Source of the DNA: Eubacteriaceae bacterium ES3
GTDB lineage: Bacteria; Bacillota; Clostridia; Eubacteriales; Eubacteriaceae
Assembly (NCBI GenBank): GCA_030586155.1
Contig: CP130741.1
Coordinates: 124,001-188,000, forward strand
Reading direction: 5' to 3'
DNA: 64,000 nt
Shown here: in pieces, positions 16,128-24,321 of the stretch
How the letters are laid out: each line of letters opens with the position of its first letter
How positions within the stretch are numbered: the stretch's first letter is position 1
Notes under the pieces: model-generated
Database searches by the model: none
What the model saw: only the letters and a program-made list of their open reading frames with translations
What the model was told of the DNA's origin: nothing
Made by a program: the position numbers and the translations under genes

Positions 16128-16258
16128 AATTATAGCATTAAAAATGTATTTGCCAATGATTAAGCAGGCCAATAATGGGAAAATATGTAGATGAACGTAA
16201 AAACTGGTAATTTGCATTAAGTATTAAAAATTTGATACAAAAATGGAAAGGCAAGTGA

Positions 16259-18292
16259 ATGAGCAGAAAATCATTAAGTAAAATCGATTCACATCTTAAA
16301 AATATGGACCAGCAATATGATCGTTTGATTACGGAAAGAAATCGCCTGAAGCCATCGCGGGAAGCTTTATGGATGGCCACTATTTACTTGCTTATTGGCG
16401 GCTTGTGGATTCTATTGTCAGATAAAATGGTAGCGTCAATATTCAGAGATCCAGAGACATTAAAAGTGGTACAGCTCTATAAAGGCTGGTTTTATGTGCT
16501 GGCAACAGCAGTGGTATTCTTTTGTATATTTAAAAAAACCCTGGATCTTTATACTCGATCTGTCGACCAGTCGATAGATGGATATGAAGCGCTAGCTCAG
16601 GCCCATGAAGAACTGATGGCCATGAATGATGATTTGCGGATTGAAAAAGAGTTGTCCAATCAGTTTTTTATGGAAGCAGCCAGCATTATCGTCATTTTTG
16701 ATAAGGATGAAACAATCACCCATTTTAATCCGGTTGCCGAAAAAGTTTTCGGCTTCAAAAGAAATGAAGTGATTGGGAAAATGGGATATGAGATTCTAAA
16801 ATCGACAGAGCCTGTCAAAAAAATGAGGGAAATGTTTGATGAAATCCTGGACACTGAAAACAATCGGGATAATGAACTGGAAATGTTGTGCAAAGATGGC
16901 TCTTATAAAACTATTTTATGGAATAACAACCCCCTTCACGATAAAGATGGAAATATTACCGGGCTGGTATCCATTGGGACAGATATTACTGAACGCAGAC
17001 AGATGGAAGAGCGGCTAGAACATATCGCCTATTATGATACTTTTCTGGAGATTCCTAATCGGACTTATTTAAATATGGCAGTGGAAGATGCCATAAGAAT
17101 GGAAAAGAAGTTTGCTGTGATTAACCTGGATTTGGATAATTTTAGGCATATCAATGAAAGTATGGGGCATGCGGTGGGAGATCAGTTTATTTCCACTGTG
17201 ACAGAAGTATTAAAAGGCTTAAAAAGAAATCAGGATTTGCTTGCCCGGATTAGTGTAGATCAATTTGCTTTTCTTTATTTTTTTGATGAAGAAGAGTATC
17301 TTTTAAACTGGCTTGATAGTGTTATGGCAAGAATCAGATGCCCCTGGAATCTAAACGGGCAGAAAATTTTTGTGACCTGCAGTATGGGAATTGCTGTTTA
17401 CCCCAAAGATGGTGAAACCGTGACGATGCTGATGCAAAATTCAGATATTGCCCTTTATATTCGCAAAGAACATGGAAAGGATGGCTATACCTTTTTTGCA
17501 GCAGAAATGTATGAGCGGACCTTAAGTATGATTGAGATGGGGCATGAGTTAAAGACGGCCGTTGAAAACGAAGAATTTATCCTTTATTATCAGCCGCAGT
17601 TTGAATTGTCTACCGGGAGGCTATTAGGTGTAGAAGCGCTAATTCGCTGGAACCACCCCGAAAAAGGATTTATCTCGCCAGGGGAATTTATACCTCTTTC
17701 GGAAAAAACCGGTCATATTGTACCGATCAGTGAATGGGTTTTGAAAGAGGCGATTACGCAGAAAAGAGCCTGGGATCAAAAGGGTTTTCCGGCTTTAAAA
17801 ATTGCGGTTAATCTTTCTGGTTATACTTTTACCGAGAGTTCGGTGTTTGACAGGCTTTGCCAGATACTTGATGAGATGGACGTAAAACCCGATGAAATCG
17901 AGATAGAGATAACGGAAACGGCGGTCATGATGGAGCTTGAAGCTGCGAAAGAGGCGCTGGCAAAATTGAAGGAAAGAGGTTTGACCATTGCCATGGATGA
18001 TTTCGGCACCGGTTATTCATCACTTAATTATCTTCAGATTTTACCCATCGATGTGCTTAAGATCGATCAGACTTTTATCCGAAATATCCGGTCACAGAAA
18101 GAGGAAACCATCTATAAGACGCTGGTGGAACTGGCTCATGCTATTGGTATAAGAGTGGTAGCCGAAGGAGTTGAAACTCTGGAACAACAGGAGTTTTTAA
18201 TGCAGAATAATTGTGATATTGGTCAGGGTTATTTTCTCGGTCGCCCAGTGTCAGCGCAGGAAGTGGAAGAACAGTTTTTAAAAGAAGTATAA
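16259..18292 (+). CDS. Membrane PAS-GGDEF(degenerate)-EAL protein, likely c-di-GMP phosphodiesterase
   Basis: A 677-residue signalling protein. Two membrane helices lie at about residues 37-55 and 76-97, and a coiled coil leads to a PAS domain (about 135-250, with FFMEAASIIVIFDKDETITHFN). The GGDEF domain has the signature replaced by SVDQF, so it should not make c-di-GMP, although it may bind GTP. The EAL domain is complete: GVEALIRWNHP, NLSGYTF, EIEITETAVM, MDDFGTGYSSLNYL and VVAEGVET. The net activity is expected to be c-di-GMP hydrolysis. It is monocistronic, with a shared terminator downstream. Confidence 0.9.
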   Translation: MSRKSLSKIDSHLKNMDQQYDRLITERNRLKPSREALWMATIYLLIGGLWILLSDKMVASIFRDPETLKVVQLYKGWFYVLATAVVFFCIFKKTLDLYTRSVDQSIDGYEALAQAHEELMAMNDDLRIEKELSNQFFMEAASIIVIFDKDETITHFNPVAEKVFGFKRNEVIGKMGYEILKSTEPVKKMREMFDEILDTENNRDNELEMLCKDGSYKTILWNNNPLHDKDGNITGLVSIGTDITERRQMEERLEHIAYYDTFLEIPNRTYLNMAVEDAIRMEKKFAVINLDLDNFRHINESMGHAVGDQFISTVTEVLKGLKRNQDLLARISVDQFAFLYFFDEEEYLLNWLDSVMARIRCPWNLNGQKIFVTCSMGIAVYPKDGETVTMLMQNSDIALYIRKEHGKDGYTFFAAEMYERTLSMIEMGHELKTAVENEEFILYYQPQFELSTGRLLGVEALIRWNHPEKGFISPGEFIPLSEKTGHIVPISEWVLKEAITQKRAWDQKGFPALKIAVNLSGYTFTESSVFDRLCQILDEMDVKPDEIEIEITETAVMMELEAAKEALAKLKERGLTIAMDDFGTGYSSLNYLQILPIDVLKIDQTFIRNIRSQKEETIYKTLVELAHAIGIRVVAEGVETLEQQEFLMQNNCDIGQGYFLGRPVSAQEVEEQFLKEV

Positions 18293-18400
18293 CTACTGGG
18301 ATTGATGAATTTTTCAAGAAATGGTCGTTTGTTGCGGAATGTATTTTTGAATTTTAAAATAGTGATAAGAATAGCAATTAATAGAATAGATGAAAATGGA

Positions 18401-18439
18401 AAAAGATCCGAGAAGAAGATTATCTTACTCGGATCTTTT
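18401..18439. terminator. Bidirectional terminator
   Basis: AAAAGATCCGAG (18401-18412) pairs with CTCGGATCTTTT (18428-18439), a perfect symmetric 12-bp stem with A and T flanks. It serves the convergent EAL and GlcG-like genes. Confidence 0.85.
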
Positions 18440-18477
18440 GTCGGATTTGACATTATATTTGTATTGAGGTTATGGGT

Positions 18478-18885
18478 TTAAATGACAGCCAGGCCAGCTT
18501 GGGCAACAGTCATATCTTCTTCAACACTTCCGCCGCTAACGCCGATTGCGCCAACAATTTCACCATCGATAACGATAGGGAAACCACCGCCGAAGACAAC
18601 CATGCGACCTTTATCACAGTTAGCCAGTCCAAACAGCGGGCCGGACTCTTTGGCAGCAGCAGCAAACTGATCGGTGCTGCCCTTTAAGGCTGCCGATGAA
18701 TAAGCCTTGTTGGTAGCAATATCAATACTGGCCAGCAGAGAATCTTCCATTCGGTTTAACAGAACCGGGTTACCGTGTTTGTCACAGATGGCAATAACCA
18801 TTGGGACATCAATTTCAATTGCTTTTACAGCAGCCGCATCGGCCATTTTTTTGGCCATATCCAATAATTTTCCAGTTGTCGTCAT
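18478..18885 (-). CDS. GlcG/HbpS-family protein
   Basis: A 135-residue protein of the GlcG/HbpS (DUF336) family: a helical N-terminus with AKKMADAAAVKAIEIDVPMV, ICDKHGNPVLLNRMEDSLLASID, KAYSSAALKGST, and a glycine-rich end (FGGGFPIVIDGEIVGAIGVSGGSVEEDM). Members bind haem, cobalamin-related ligands or small diol-derived compounds, and often accompany alcohol/diol metabolism genes. ATG 18885 is preferred over 18900 because GGAGG lies 8 bases upstream. It begins 42 bp after the alcohol dehydrogenase stop, so the two are probably co-transcribed. Confidence 0.85.
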   Translation of the reverse strand: MTTTGKLLDMAKKMADAAAVKAIEIDVPMVIAICDKHGNPVLLNRMEDSLLASIDIATNKAYSSAALKGSTDQFAAAAKESGPLFGLANCDKGRMVVFGGGFPIVIDGEIVGAIGVSGGSVEEDMTVAQAGLAVI

Positions 18886-18927
18886 GATTGATTCCTCCAA
18901 AAATTTTTTTATCTTATAAAGCCGTTT

Positions 18928-20076
18928 TTAAAAAGCAGCAGTATAGATCGCAATTACATCTTCTTTTGTTGGACATTTAGGGTTACCACCGGTACAGATA
19001 TCAGCTAAAGCCAGGTCAGCCAGTTCACTGAAATCCTCTTTTTTGACGCCGATTTCTTCCAGGCCGGAAGGAATACCGACATCTTTAGATAAAGTTTTGA
19101 TGGCTTCAATTGCCAGACCATTAATATCTTCGGCTTTAACACCTTTTAAATCTACACCCATAGCTTCAGCAACAGCAGCCAGACGATCACCTACGGCATC
19201 AGCATTAAAGTCAACGACATAAGGTAAAAGAACGGCGTTACAAACACCATGTGGCAGATCATAGAAACCACCCAACTGATGAGCCATAGAGTGAACGATT
19301 CCCAAGCCCCCATTTGAGAAGCCCATACCAGTTACAAATTGTCCATAAGCCATACCATCGCGGGCATCGATATCTTCGCCGTTTTCAACAGCTGCGCGAA
19401 GGCTTGAAGAAATTGCCTTGATAGCTTCCAGGTTAAACAGATCAGTGAAGGCAGAAGCGCCAGCAGTGGTGTAACCTTCAATTGCATGGGTCAGGGCATC
19501 CATTCCGGTAGCAGCGGTTAAAGATTTAGGCATTTTAACCATCAGGTTAGGATCATTGACGGCTACCATAGCCAGACAGTTAGGATCCACGATAACCATT
19601 TTCAGCTTTCTTTCTTCGTCAGTGATTACGTAATTGATGGTTGCTTCACTGGCGGTTCCGGCAGTTGTATTAATGGCTACAATTGGCAGTGATTTATTGG
19701 CAGTTTTTCCAACTCCTTCATAATCGCGAAGATCACCAGGGTTGGTTGCAAGAATCCCGATTCCTTTAGCAGTATCCTGAGGAGAACCGCCGCCGATACT
19801 GATGATGAAATCACATTCATTTTCCTGTAGTGCTTCCAGACCAGCATTAACATTGGTAACAGTGGGGTTAGGTTTAACATCAGAGAAGATCGCATATGCA
19901 ACTTCAGCCTTATCCAGAACATCAAGCACGTCTTGAACAATTCCAGCTTCGATTAAAACCTTATCGGTTACAACCAGCGCTTTTTTAACATTCATGCGTT
20001 TGATTTCCGGTGGGATCAGTTCAATTGCTCCTGGTTCCATAATTACAACAGGTGGGAAATAATAGGTTCTTGCCAT
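18928..20076 (-). CDS. Iron-containing alcohol dehydrogenase
   Basis: A 382-residue group III (iron-dependent) alcohol dehydrogenase, standard length. The NAD-binding GGGSPQDTAKGIGIL and metal-binding region ATGMDALTHAIE (Asp and His), HSMAHQLGG (His) and LPHGVCNA (His) give the four metal ligands. The family reduces aldehydes or oxidises short alcohols and diols (FucO, DhaT, methanol dehydrogenase types); the substrate cannot be read from sequence. It lies downstream of a TetR regulator on the same strand with a clear palindrome between promoter and gene, and upstream of a GlcG-like gene. Confidence 0.92.
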   Translation of the reverse strand: MARTYYFPPVVIMEPGAIELIPPEIKRMNVKKALVVTDKVLIEAGIVQDVLDVLDKAEVAYAIFSDVKPNPTVTNVNAGLEALQENECDFIISIGGGSPQDTAKGIGILATNPGDLRDYEGVGKTANKSLPIVAINTTAGTASEATINYVITDEERKLKMVIVDPNCLAMVAVNDPNLMVKMPKSLTAATGMDALTHAIEGYTTAGASAFTDLFNLEAIKAISSSLRAAVENGEDIDARDGMAYGQFVTGMGFSNGGLGIVHSMAHQLGGFYDLPHGVCNAVLLPYVVDFNADAVGDRLAAVAEAMGVDLKGVKAEDINGLAIEAIKTLSKDVGIPSGLEEIGVKKEDFSELADLALADICTGGNPKCPTKEDVIAIYTAAF

Positions 20077-20097
20077 GAAATTACCTCCAAAAATTTA

Positions 20098-20113
20098 CAA
20101 CTGTAAACAGTTG
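20098..20113. promoter_or_regulatory. Operator candidate upstream of alcohol dehydrogenase
   Basis: The perfect palindrome CAACTG-TAAA-CAGTTG lies 22-37 bp before the adh start. On the minus strand a plausible promoter TTGAAT-16 bp-TAAAAT lies just upstream of it, so a bound repressor would block early elongation. A second 8-bp inverted pair (AAGTGACA at 20154-20161, TGTCACTT at 20202-20209) flanks the promoter region. Confidence 0.6.
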
Positions 20114-20211
20114 CATTACTTGTTTTTATTTTATCAATCTCTGGAAATGATTCAAGTGACAGTTTCGTAAAAATGTCAAAAAAGTTACAGATGATTTAAT
20201 GTGTCACTTTT

Positions 20212-20760
20212 TCACAACCGCAAAAGGTAAGGTTTCAATTTTTCGGGAATGCCAGCAATCAGAAGTTTGGCAAATTCGTTGGGATCCATGGTCATTCCAT
20301 CAAGTACCCACTTATAGGTCATAGCCATAGAGCCCCGGCAATACATATCTAATAAAAATAAATTATCATCTTTTACAGGTTGACCGGTTTTTCGCATAAT
20401 CAGATCGATGTAAAAATCGGTGATTAGCTTCAGGTCATAGTCGTAAATGGAATTACAGTCGCTTGATTTAAAAGCGGCAGTAAAGAAAGTCTTCTCATTT
20501 TTAACAAAAGTAAACTTTTGTGTCAGGCCTTCCTCCAGGGTTAAGCTTACACCCATTTGCCTGATTGACTGCTGAGCCAGTTTGTCAAAATACCAGTTGA
20601 CCAGGTGATATTTATCCTGAAAATAGCGATAAAAGGTTTGCCGGGTCAGTTCACTGTGATCAACAATTTCCTTGACCGTAATTTTATCCAGCGGTTTGTT
20701 GGCCATCAGATCCTTAATGCTTTTTGCAAGTTTTTCTTTAGTGCGATCGTTAATATCCAT
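20212..20760 (-). CDS. TetR-family regulator (DhaS-like)
   Basis: A 182-residue TetR regulator. The N-terminal DNA-binding domain shows DRTKEKLAKSIKDLM, KITVKEIVDHSELTRQTFYRYF and KYHLVNWYF, the pattern of the DhaS/TetR_C_8 branch, whose DhaS member activates dihydroxyacetone kinase genes. The start is ATG 20760 with GAGGAA upstream, rather than 20793. Its position directly upstream of adh, with palindromes in the gap, suggests it controls adh and the GlcG-like gene. Confidence 0.88.
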   Translation of the reverse strand: MDINDRTKEKLAKSIKDLMANKPLDKITVKEIVDHSELTRQTFYRYFQDKYHLVNWYFDKLAQQSIRQMGVSLTLEEGLTQKFTFVKNEKTFFTAAFKSSDCNSIYDYDLKLITDFYIDLIMRKTGQPVKDDNLFLLDMYCRGSMAMTYKWVLDGMTMDPNEFAKLLIAGIPEKLKPYLLRL

Positions 20761-20808
20761 AAAATTCCTCATAAGTGTATTTGTAAATGTCATGAAGAAG
20801 ACATATTT

Positions 20809-20836
20809 ATCATAACATGGCAGTAATCGTTGTCAA
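20809..20836 (-). promoter_or_regulatory. Promoter of the DhaS-like regulator
   Basis: On the minus strand TTGACA (20836-20831) and TATGAT (20814-20809) are separated by 16 bp, with a fitting distance to the gene start at 20760. Confidence 0.65.
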
Positions 20837-21033
20837 TGAAATATTTGGCATGTTTTGATAAATAATTTGAGTTGCAGAGTATTCGCCCCAAAATATAAGA
20901 CTCTTAATGTGTTGATAGGTCTATTTGAAAAATTTATTTTTATAGTTTTCCAAGAAAAGCAGTGTTAAATTTATAAATCCTGTAGATTAGTTAAGAAAAT
21001 GCAAAAAAGAATGTTAAATGATTGACAGGGTAA

Positions 21034-21087
21034 TTGACAGCAGCGGTGAAAGGAGTATAATACAAGAAGGAGTGAGTGTTTACTCCT
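21034..21087 (+). promoter_or_regulatory. Promoter and operator of the TetR-chemosensory operon
   Basis: TTGACA (21034-21039) and TATAAT (21056-21061) are perfect consensus with 16-bp spacing. Directly downstream, AGGAGT (21068-21073) and ACTCCT (21082-21087) form an inverted repeat centred at the expected transcription start. The site resembles typical TetR/AcrR operators with GAGTG...ACTC halves, so the TetR encoded next is likely to repress its own operon. The rest of the 346-bp gap 20761-21106 shows no gene. Confidence 0.7.
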
Positions 21088-21106
21088 ACTGAAAGGAATG
21101 TGAGAA

Positions 21107-21694
21107 TTGGGAAAATCATTAATCCATAGAAAAGAAAGTATTATAGTGTCAACGATAGAAGTCTTGAACGAGGTTGGTCTGCAAAATCTTTCGACAAAGT
21201 TGATTGCTCGTCAGGAAGGGGTTTCAGAAGGGACACTTTTTCGGCATTTTAGAAATAAAATAGAAATTTTGGCGGCAGTGATCGATCAGTTTGGTCAATT
21301 TGATAACGCAATAATAGAGACCTGCCAAAAAAGAGCCTTTCTGCCAGTAGAAAGTCTTCGATATTTTTTCAATGCCTATGCGGAATATTATGAAAATTAT
21401 CCGCAGATTACGGTAGTAATCCAGCTTTATGACAGTCTGACCAATGAGGAAGGGCTGGCCGATAAAATTAGGGAAATTATGAAGCGAAGGGAAGATTTCA
21501 TCGTTGAAGTGATAAAAAAAGCCCAGACGATGGAAGTTTTTAACAGTGACTTAAATCCTGACCGGATCGCAGAATTGTTTATTGGCGGCAATAAGGAAGT
21601 ATGTCTTAAGTGGCGAATAAAAAACTATAATTTTTCCTTAAAAGAACAGGCAAAGGAACTTTTAGAGACACTTATAACAGTTTTACAAAAATAA
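21107..21694 (+). CDS. TetR/AcrR-family regulator
   Basis: A 195-residue regulator with N-terminal HTH (STIEVLNEVGLQNLSTKLIA, then VSEGTLFRHFRNKIEIL) and a helical ligand domain. The start is TTG 21107 with AAAGGA upstream. The gene ends about 15 bp before cheA with no terminator, so it is probably the first gene of the chemosensory operon. A ligand-responsive repressor heading such an operon is uncommon and links expression of the pathway to a small molecule. Confidence 0.88.
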   Translation: MGKSLIHRKESIIVSTIEVLNEVGLQNLSTKLIARQEGVSEGTLFRHFRNKIEILAAVIDQFGQFDNAIIETCQKRAFLPVESLRYFFNAYAEYYENYPQITVVIQLYDSLTNEEGLADKIREIMKRREDFIVEVIKKAQTMEVFNSDLNPDRIAELFIGGNKEVCLKWRIKNYNFSLKEQAKELLETLITVLQK

Positions 21695-21709
21695 TTGAAA
21701 GGGGGGAAG

Positions 21710-23800
21710 ATGATGACGGAAAACTTTAAAAATGATCCAATGCTGGAGATGTTTCTTTGCGAAACAGATCAGCAGCTGGAGCAGATGGAAGAAATTGTAA
21801 TGGGGATGGAAGAGTCAGACGAGCTGACTGGGGAAGCTGTCAACGAGATTTTCAGGATTATGCATACCCTAAAGAGTTCATCAGCGATGATGTTGATGAA
21901 CAATCTCTCGACTGTTGCGCATCGAACCGAGGACCTTTTTTATTTCATCCGAGAAGAAAAGCCTGACAAAGTGGAAATTTCACCTTTATCGGATTTAATT
22001 TTTTCAAGTATTGATTTTATGAAACTGGAAATTGAAAAAATAAAGTCCGGTGAAGAGGCAGATGGGGAGCCAGATTTTCTGATTGAAGAAATTGTGGAAC
22101 ATTTGGAGCGGTTGAAACAGCTAAATCATGCCGAGAATTATTCAACACCGGTGAAAGATGAAGGTGAAAAGCGCTTTTATATCAGTTCGAACAAAAAGAT
22201 GAAGCAGCAGGAGCTGAATCAGTTTGAGGCCTGTGTTTTTTTCGAAGAAAATTGTGGGATGGAAAATATTAGGGCCTTTTCCATTGTCCATCAGTTGAAG
22301 GAGAAGAGTGAGGAATTTAGCTCTGTTCCGAAAGATGTCATCAATGATCCGAAGTCTGCTGAAAAAATTTGCAGTGAGGGTTTTAAACTATTTATTAAAA
22401 CTAGACTTGCATATGAAGAAATGATGGAATTTCTAAAAGGATCGGCATCGGTAAGTCGGGTTGAAATGAGTGAAATAGATGACCAAGGAGAAGAGGAAGG
22501 TGAGCTTCAGGAAAAGGACCAGGTTGTTACTTTAAAACTGGAGGAAACAATCAGAATTCCAGAACCCCAAAGGCCATCTGAGAAGCTGCGGTCGACAGGG
22601 AATGGTTCAGCGGCAAGCAGTTCAGGTGGTATATATGTCAGCGTAGAAAAACTGGACCGGCTGATGAATTTAATGGGGGAAATGGTGATCTCCGAATCTA
22701 TGGTTACTCAAAACCCGGATCTGGAAGGGCTGGTGTTAGATAATTTCAGCAAATCGGCCCGACAGCTCAGAAAGATCACCAATGAGATTCAGGATATGGT
22801 TATGGCCATCAGAATGGTGCCCCTAGGGCCTACTTTTCATAAGATGCACCGAATTGTTCGGGATATCAGTAAAAAAATGGGTAAAGATATCAATCTTAAA
22901 ATTATCGGTGAAGATACTGAGGTTGATAAAAACATTATCGATCAGATTGGCGATCCCCTGATGCATATCGTCAGAAATGCTGCTGATCATGGGATTGAAA
23001 CCTGTGATGAGCGTTTAAGTAGCGGAAAAGATAAAACCGGCACCATTACCCTGGAGGCCTGCAATGCCGGCAGTGATGTCCTGATCACTATCAGAGATGA
23101 CGGTAAAGGTCTTAAAAAAGACGGTATTTTAAATAAAGCTGTAGAAAATGGCTTAATTGATCAGATGGACCGGGATATGAGTGATGATGAAATTTTTAAA
23201 CTGATCTTTTTGCCGGGTTTTTCGACCAAGGAAGTAGTTACCGAGTTTTCCGGACGGGGTGTGGGCATGGATGTGGTTGCCAATAATATTGAAGCCATTG
23301 GCGGAAGTATCCTGGTTGAAAGCGAAGAAGGAAAGGGGTCAACCTTTACTTTGAAAATTCCTCTGACCCTGGCCATTATTGAAGGGATGAATGTGCGCGT
23401 GGGAAATTCCCGTTATACCTTGCCGATAACCCGGATCAAAGAATCCTTCATCCCTCAAAAGGAAGAGATTTTCACTAACCCCAATCATCAGGAAATGATC
23501 ATGATTCGCGGGGAATGTTATCCGATCTTAAGACTCCATGAGTATTACCAGGTTAAAAATGCAAAAACAGAAATTGAAGAGGGCATTTTAATGATGGTGG
23601 AAGGCGAAAATAAAACGGTTTGTCTTCTAGTTGATGAATTATTGGGAGAGCAGCAGGTTGTGGTAAAAACCCTGCCCAAGTATATTCAACGGATGAAAAA
23701 AATAAAAGGGCTCACCGGCTGTACCCTCCTTGGCAATGGAGGCATCAGTCTGATTCTGGATATTGACGGCTTTATTTTACAGAGTCGATTAAAAATATAA
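21710..23800 (+). CDS. cheA: Chemotaxis-type histidine kinase CheA
   Basis: A 696-residue CheA. The P1/HPt domain carries phospho-accepting His52 in IMHTLKSSSAM. A P2-like region follows (about 150-260, with ENCGMENIRAFSIV). The P3 dimerisation helices start near residue 310, and the P4 ATPase shows NAADHGIE, DDGKGL and GRGVGMDVV. A C-terminal P5 CheW-like domain completes it. All catalytic elements look intact. ATG 21710 follows AAAGGGGGG; a further ATG lies at 21713. It is followed by cheW, an MCP, a hybrid kinase, a CheY and an HD-GYP gene, but no cheR or cheB. Confidence 0.93.
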   Translation: MMTENFKNDPMLEMFLCETDQQLEQMEEIVMGMEESDELTGEAVNEIFRIMHTLKSSSAMMLMNNLSTVAHRTEDLFYFIREEKPDKVEISPLSDLIFSSIDFMKLEIEKIKSGEEADGEPDFLIEEIVEHLERLKQLNHAENYSTPVKDEGEKRFYISSNKKMKQQELNQFEACVFFEENCGMENIRAFSIVHQLKEKSEEFSSVPKDVINDPKSAEKICSEGFKLFIKTRLAYEEMMEFLKGSASVSRVEMSEIDDQGEEEGELQEKDQVVTLKLEETIRIPEPQRPSEKLRSTGNGSAASSSGGIYVSVEKLDRLMNLMGEMVISESMVTQNPDLEGLVLDNFSKSARQLRKITNEIQDMVMAIRMVPLGPTFHKMHRIVRDISKKMGKDINLKIIGEDTEVDKNIIDQIGDPLMHIVRNAADHGIETCDERLSSGKDKTGTITLEACNAGSDVLITIRDDGKGLKKDGILNKAVENGLIDQMDRDMSDDEIFKLIFLPGFSTKEVVTEFSGRGVGMDVVANNIEAIGGSILVESEEGKGSTFTLKIPLTLAIIEGMNVRVGNSRYTLPITRIKESFIPQKEEIFTNPNHQEMIMIRGECYPILRLHEYYQVKNAKTEIEEGILMMVEGENKTVCLLVDELLGEQQVVVKTLPKYIQRMKKIKGLTGCTLLGNGGISLILDIDGFILQSRLKI

Positions 23801-23809
23801 GGAGGGCTT

Positions 23810-24295
23810 ATGGATCAGATACAAAGTGAACTGGATTTTGAAGATGAATTTGATGATGAGCTTGAGGAATGGGACGAACAAAAGTTTTTGACTTTTCCCC
23901 TGGGTCAAGAGGTCTATGCCCTTTCTGTAGACGTTGTGACAGAGATTATTGGGGTTCAGGAAATTACCGAAGTGCCGGAACTTCCGGAATATGTTCGGGG
24001 CATTATTAATTTACGCGGGCAGATTATTCCGGTGATTGATTTACGTCTGAAGTTTAATAAATCACCTGTAGAGTATGATGAAAAAACCTGTATTATTGTT
24101 ATGGAAGAGGCAGATATTGCCCTGGGTCTGATTGTGGATGCGGTTGCCGAAGTGGTGGATATCCCGGACTCACTGATAGTTGACTATCCTGAGACGGAGG
24201 ATAACAACCAGTTTATATCAGGGATTGGTAATGTGGGAAATCAGGTTAAGCTGATAGTTGACAGTCAGAAGCTGATTTATGATTCTTTTGAATAA
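23810..24295 (+). CDS. cheW: Coupling protein CheW
   Basis: A 161-residue CheW with an extra acidic N-terminus of about 20 residues (many Asp/Glu). The core is typical: TFPLGQEVYALSVDVVTEI, VPELPEYVRGIINLRGQIIPVIDLR and IIVMEEADIALGLIVDAV. It links the MCP to CheA. It begins 9 bp after cheA with AGGAGG. Confidence 0.93.
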   Translation: MDQIQSELDFEDEFDDELEEWDEQKFLTFPLGQEVYALSVDVVTEIIGVQEITEVPELPEYVRGIINLRGQIIPVIDLRLKFNKSPVEYDEKTCIIVMEEADIALGLIVDAVAEVVDIPDSLIVDYPETEDNNQFISGIGNVGNQVKLIVDSQKLIYDSFE

Positions 24296-24321
24296 AACTT
24301 TGAAAAAACAGAGGAGATAAT

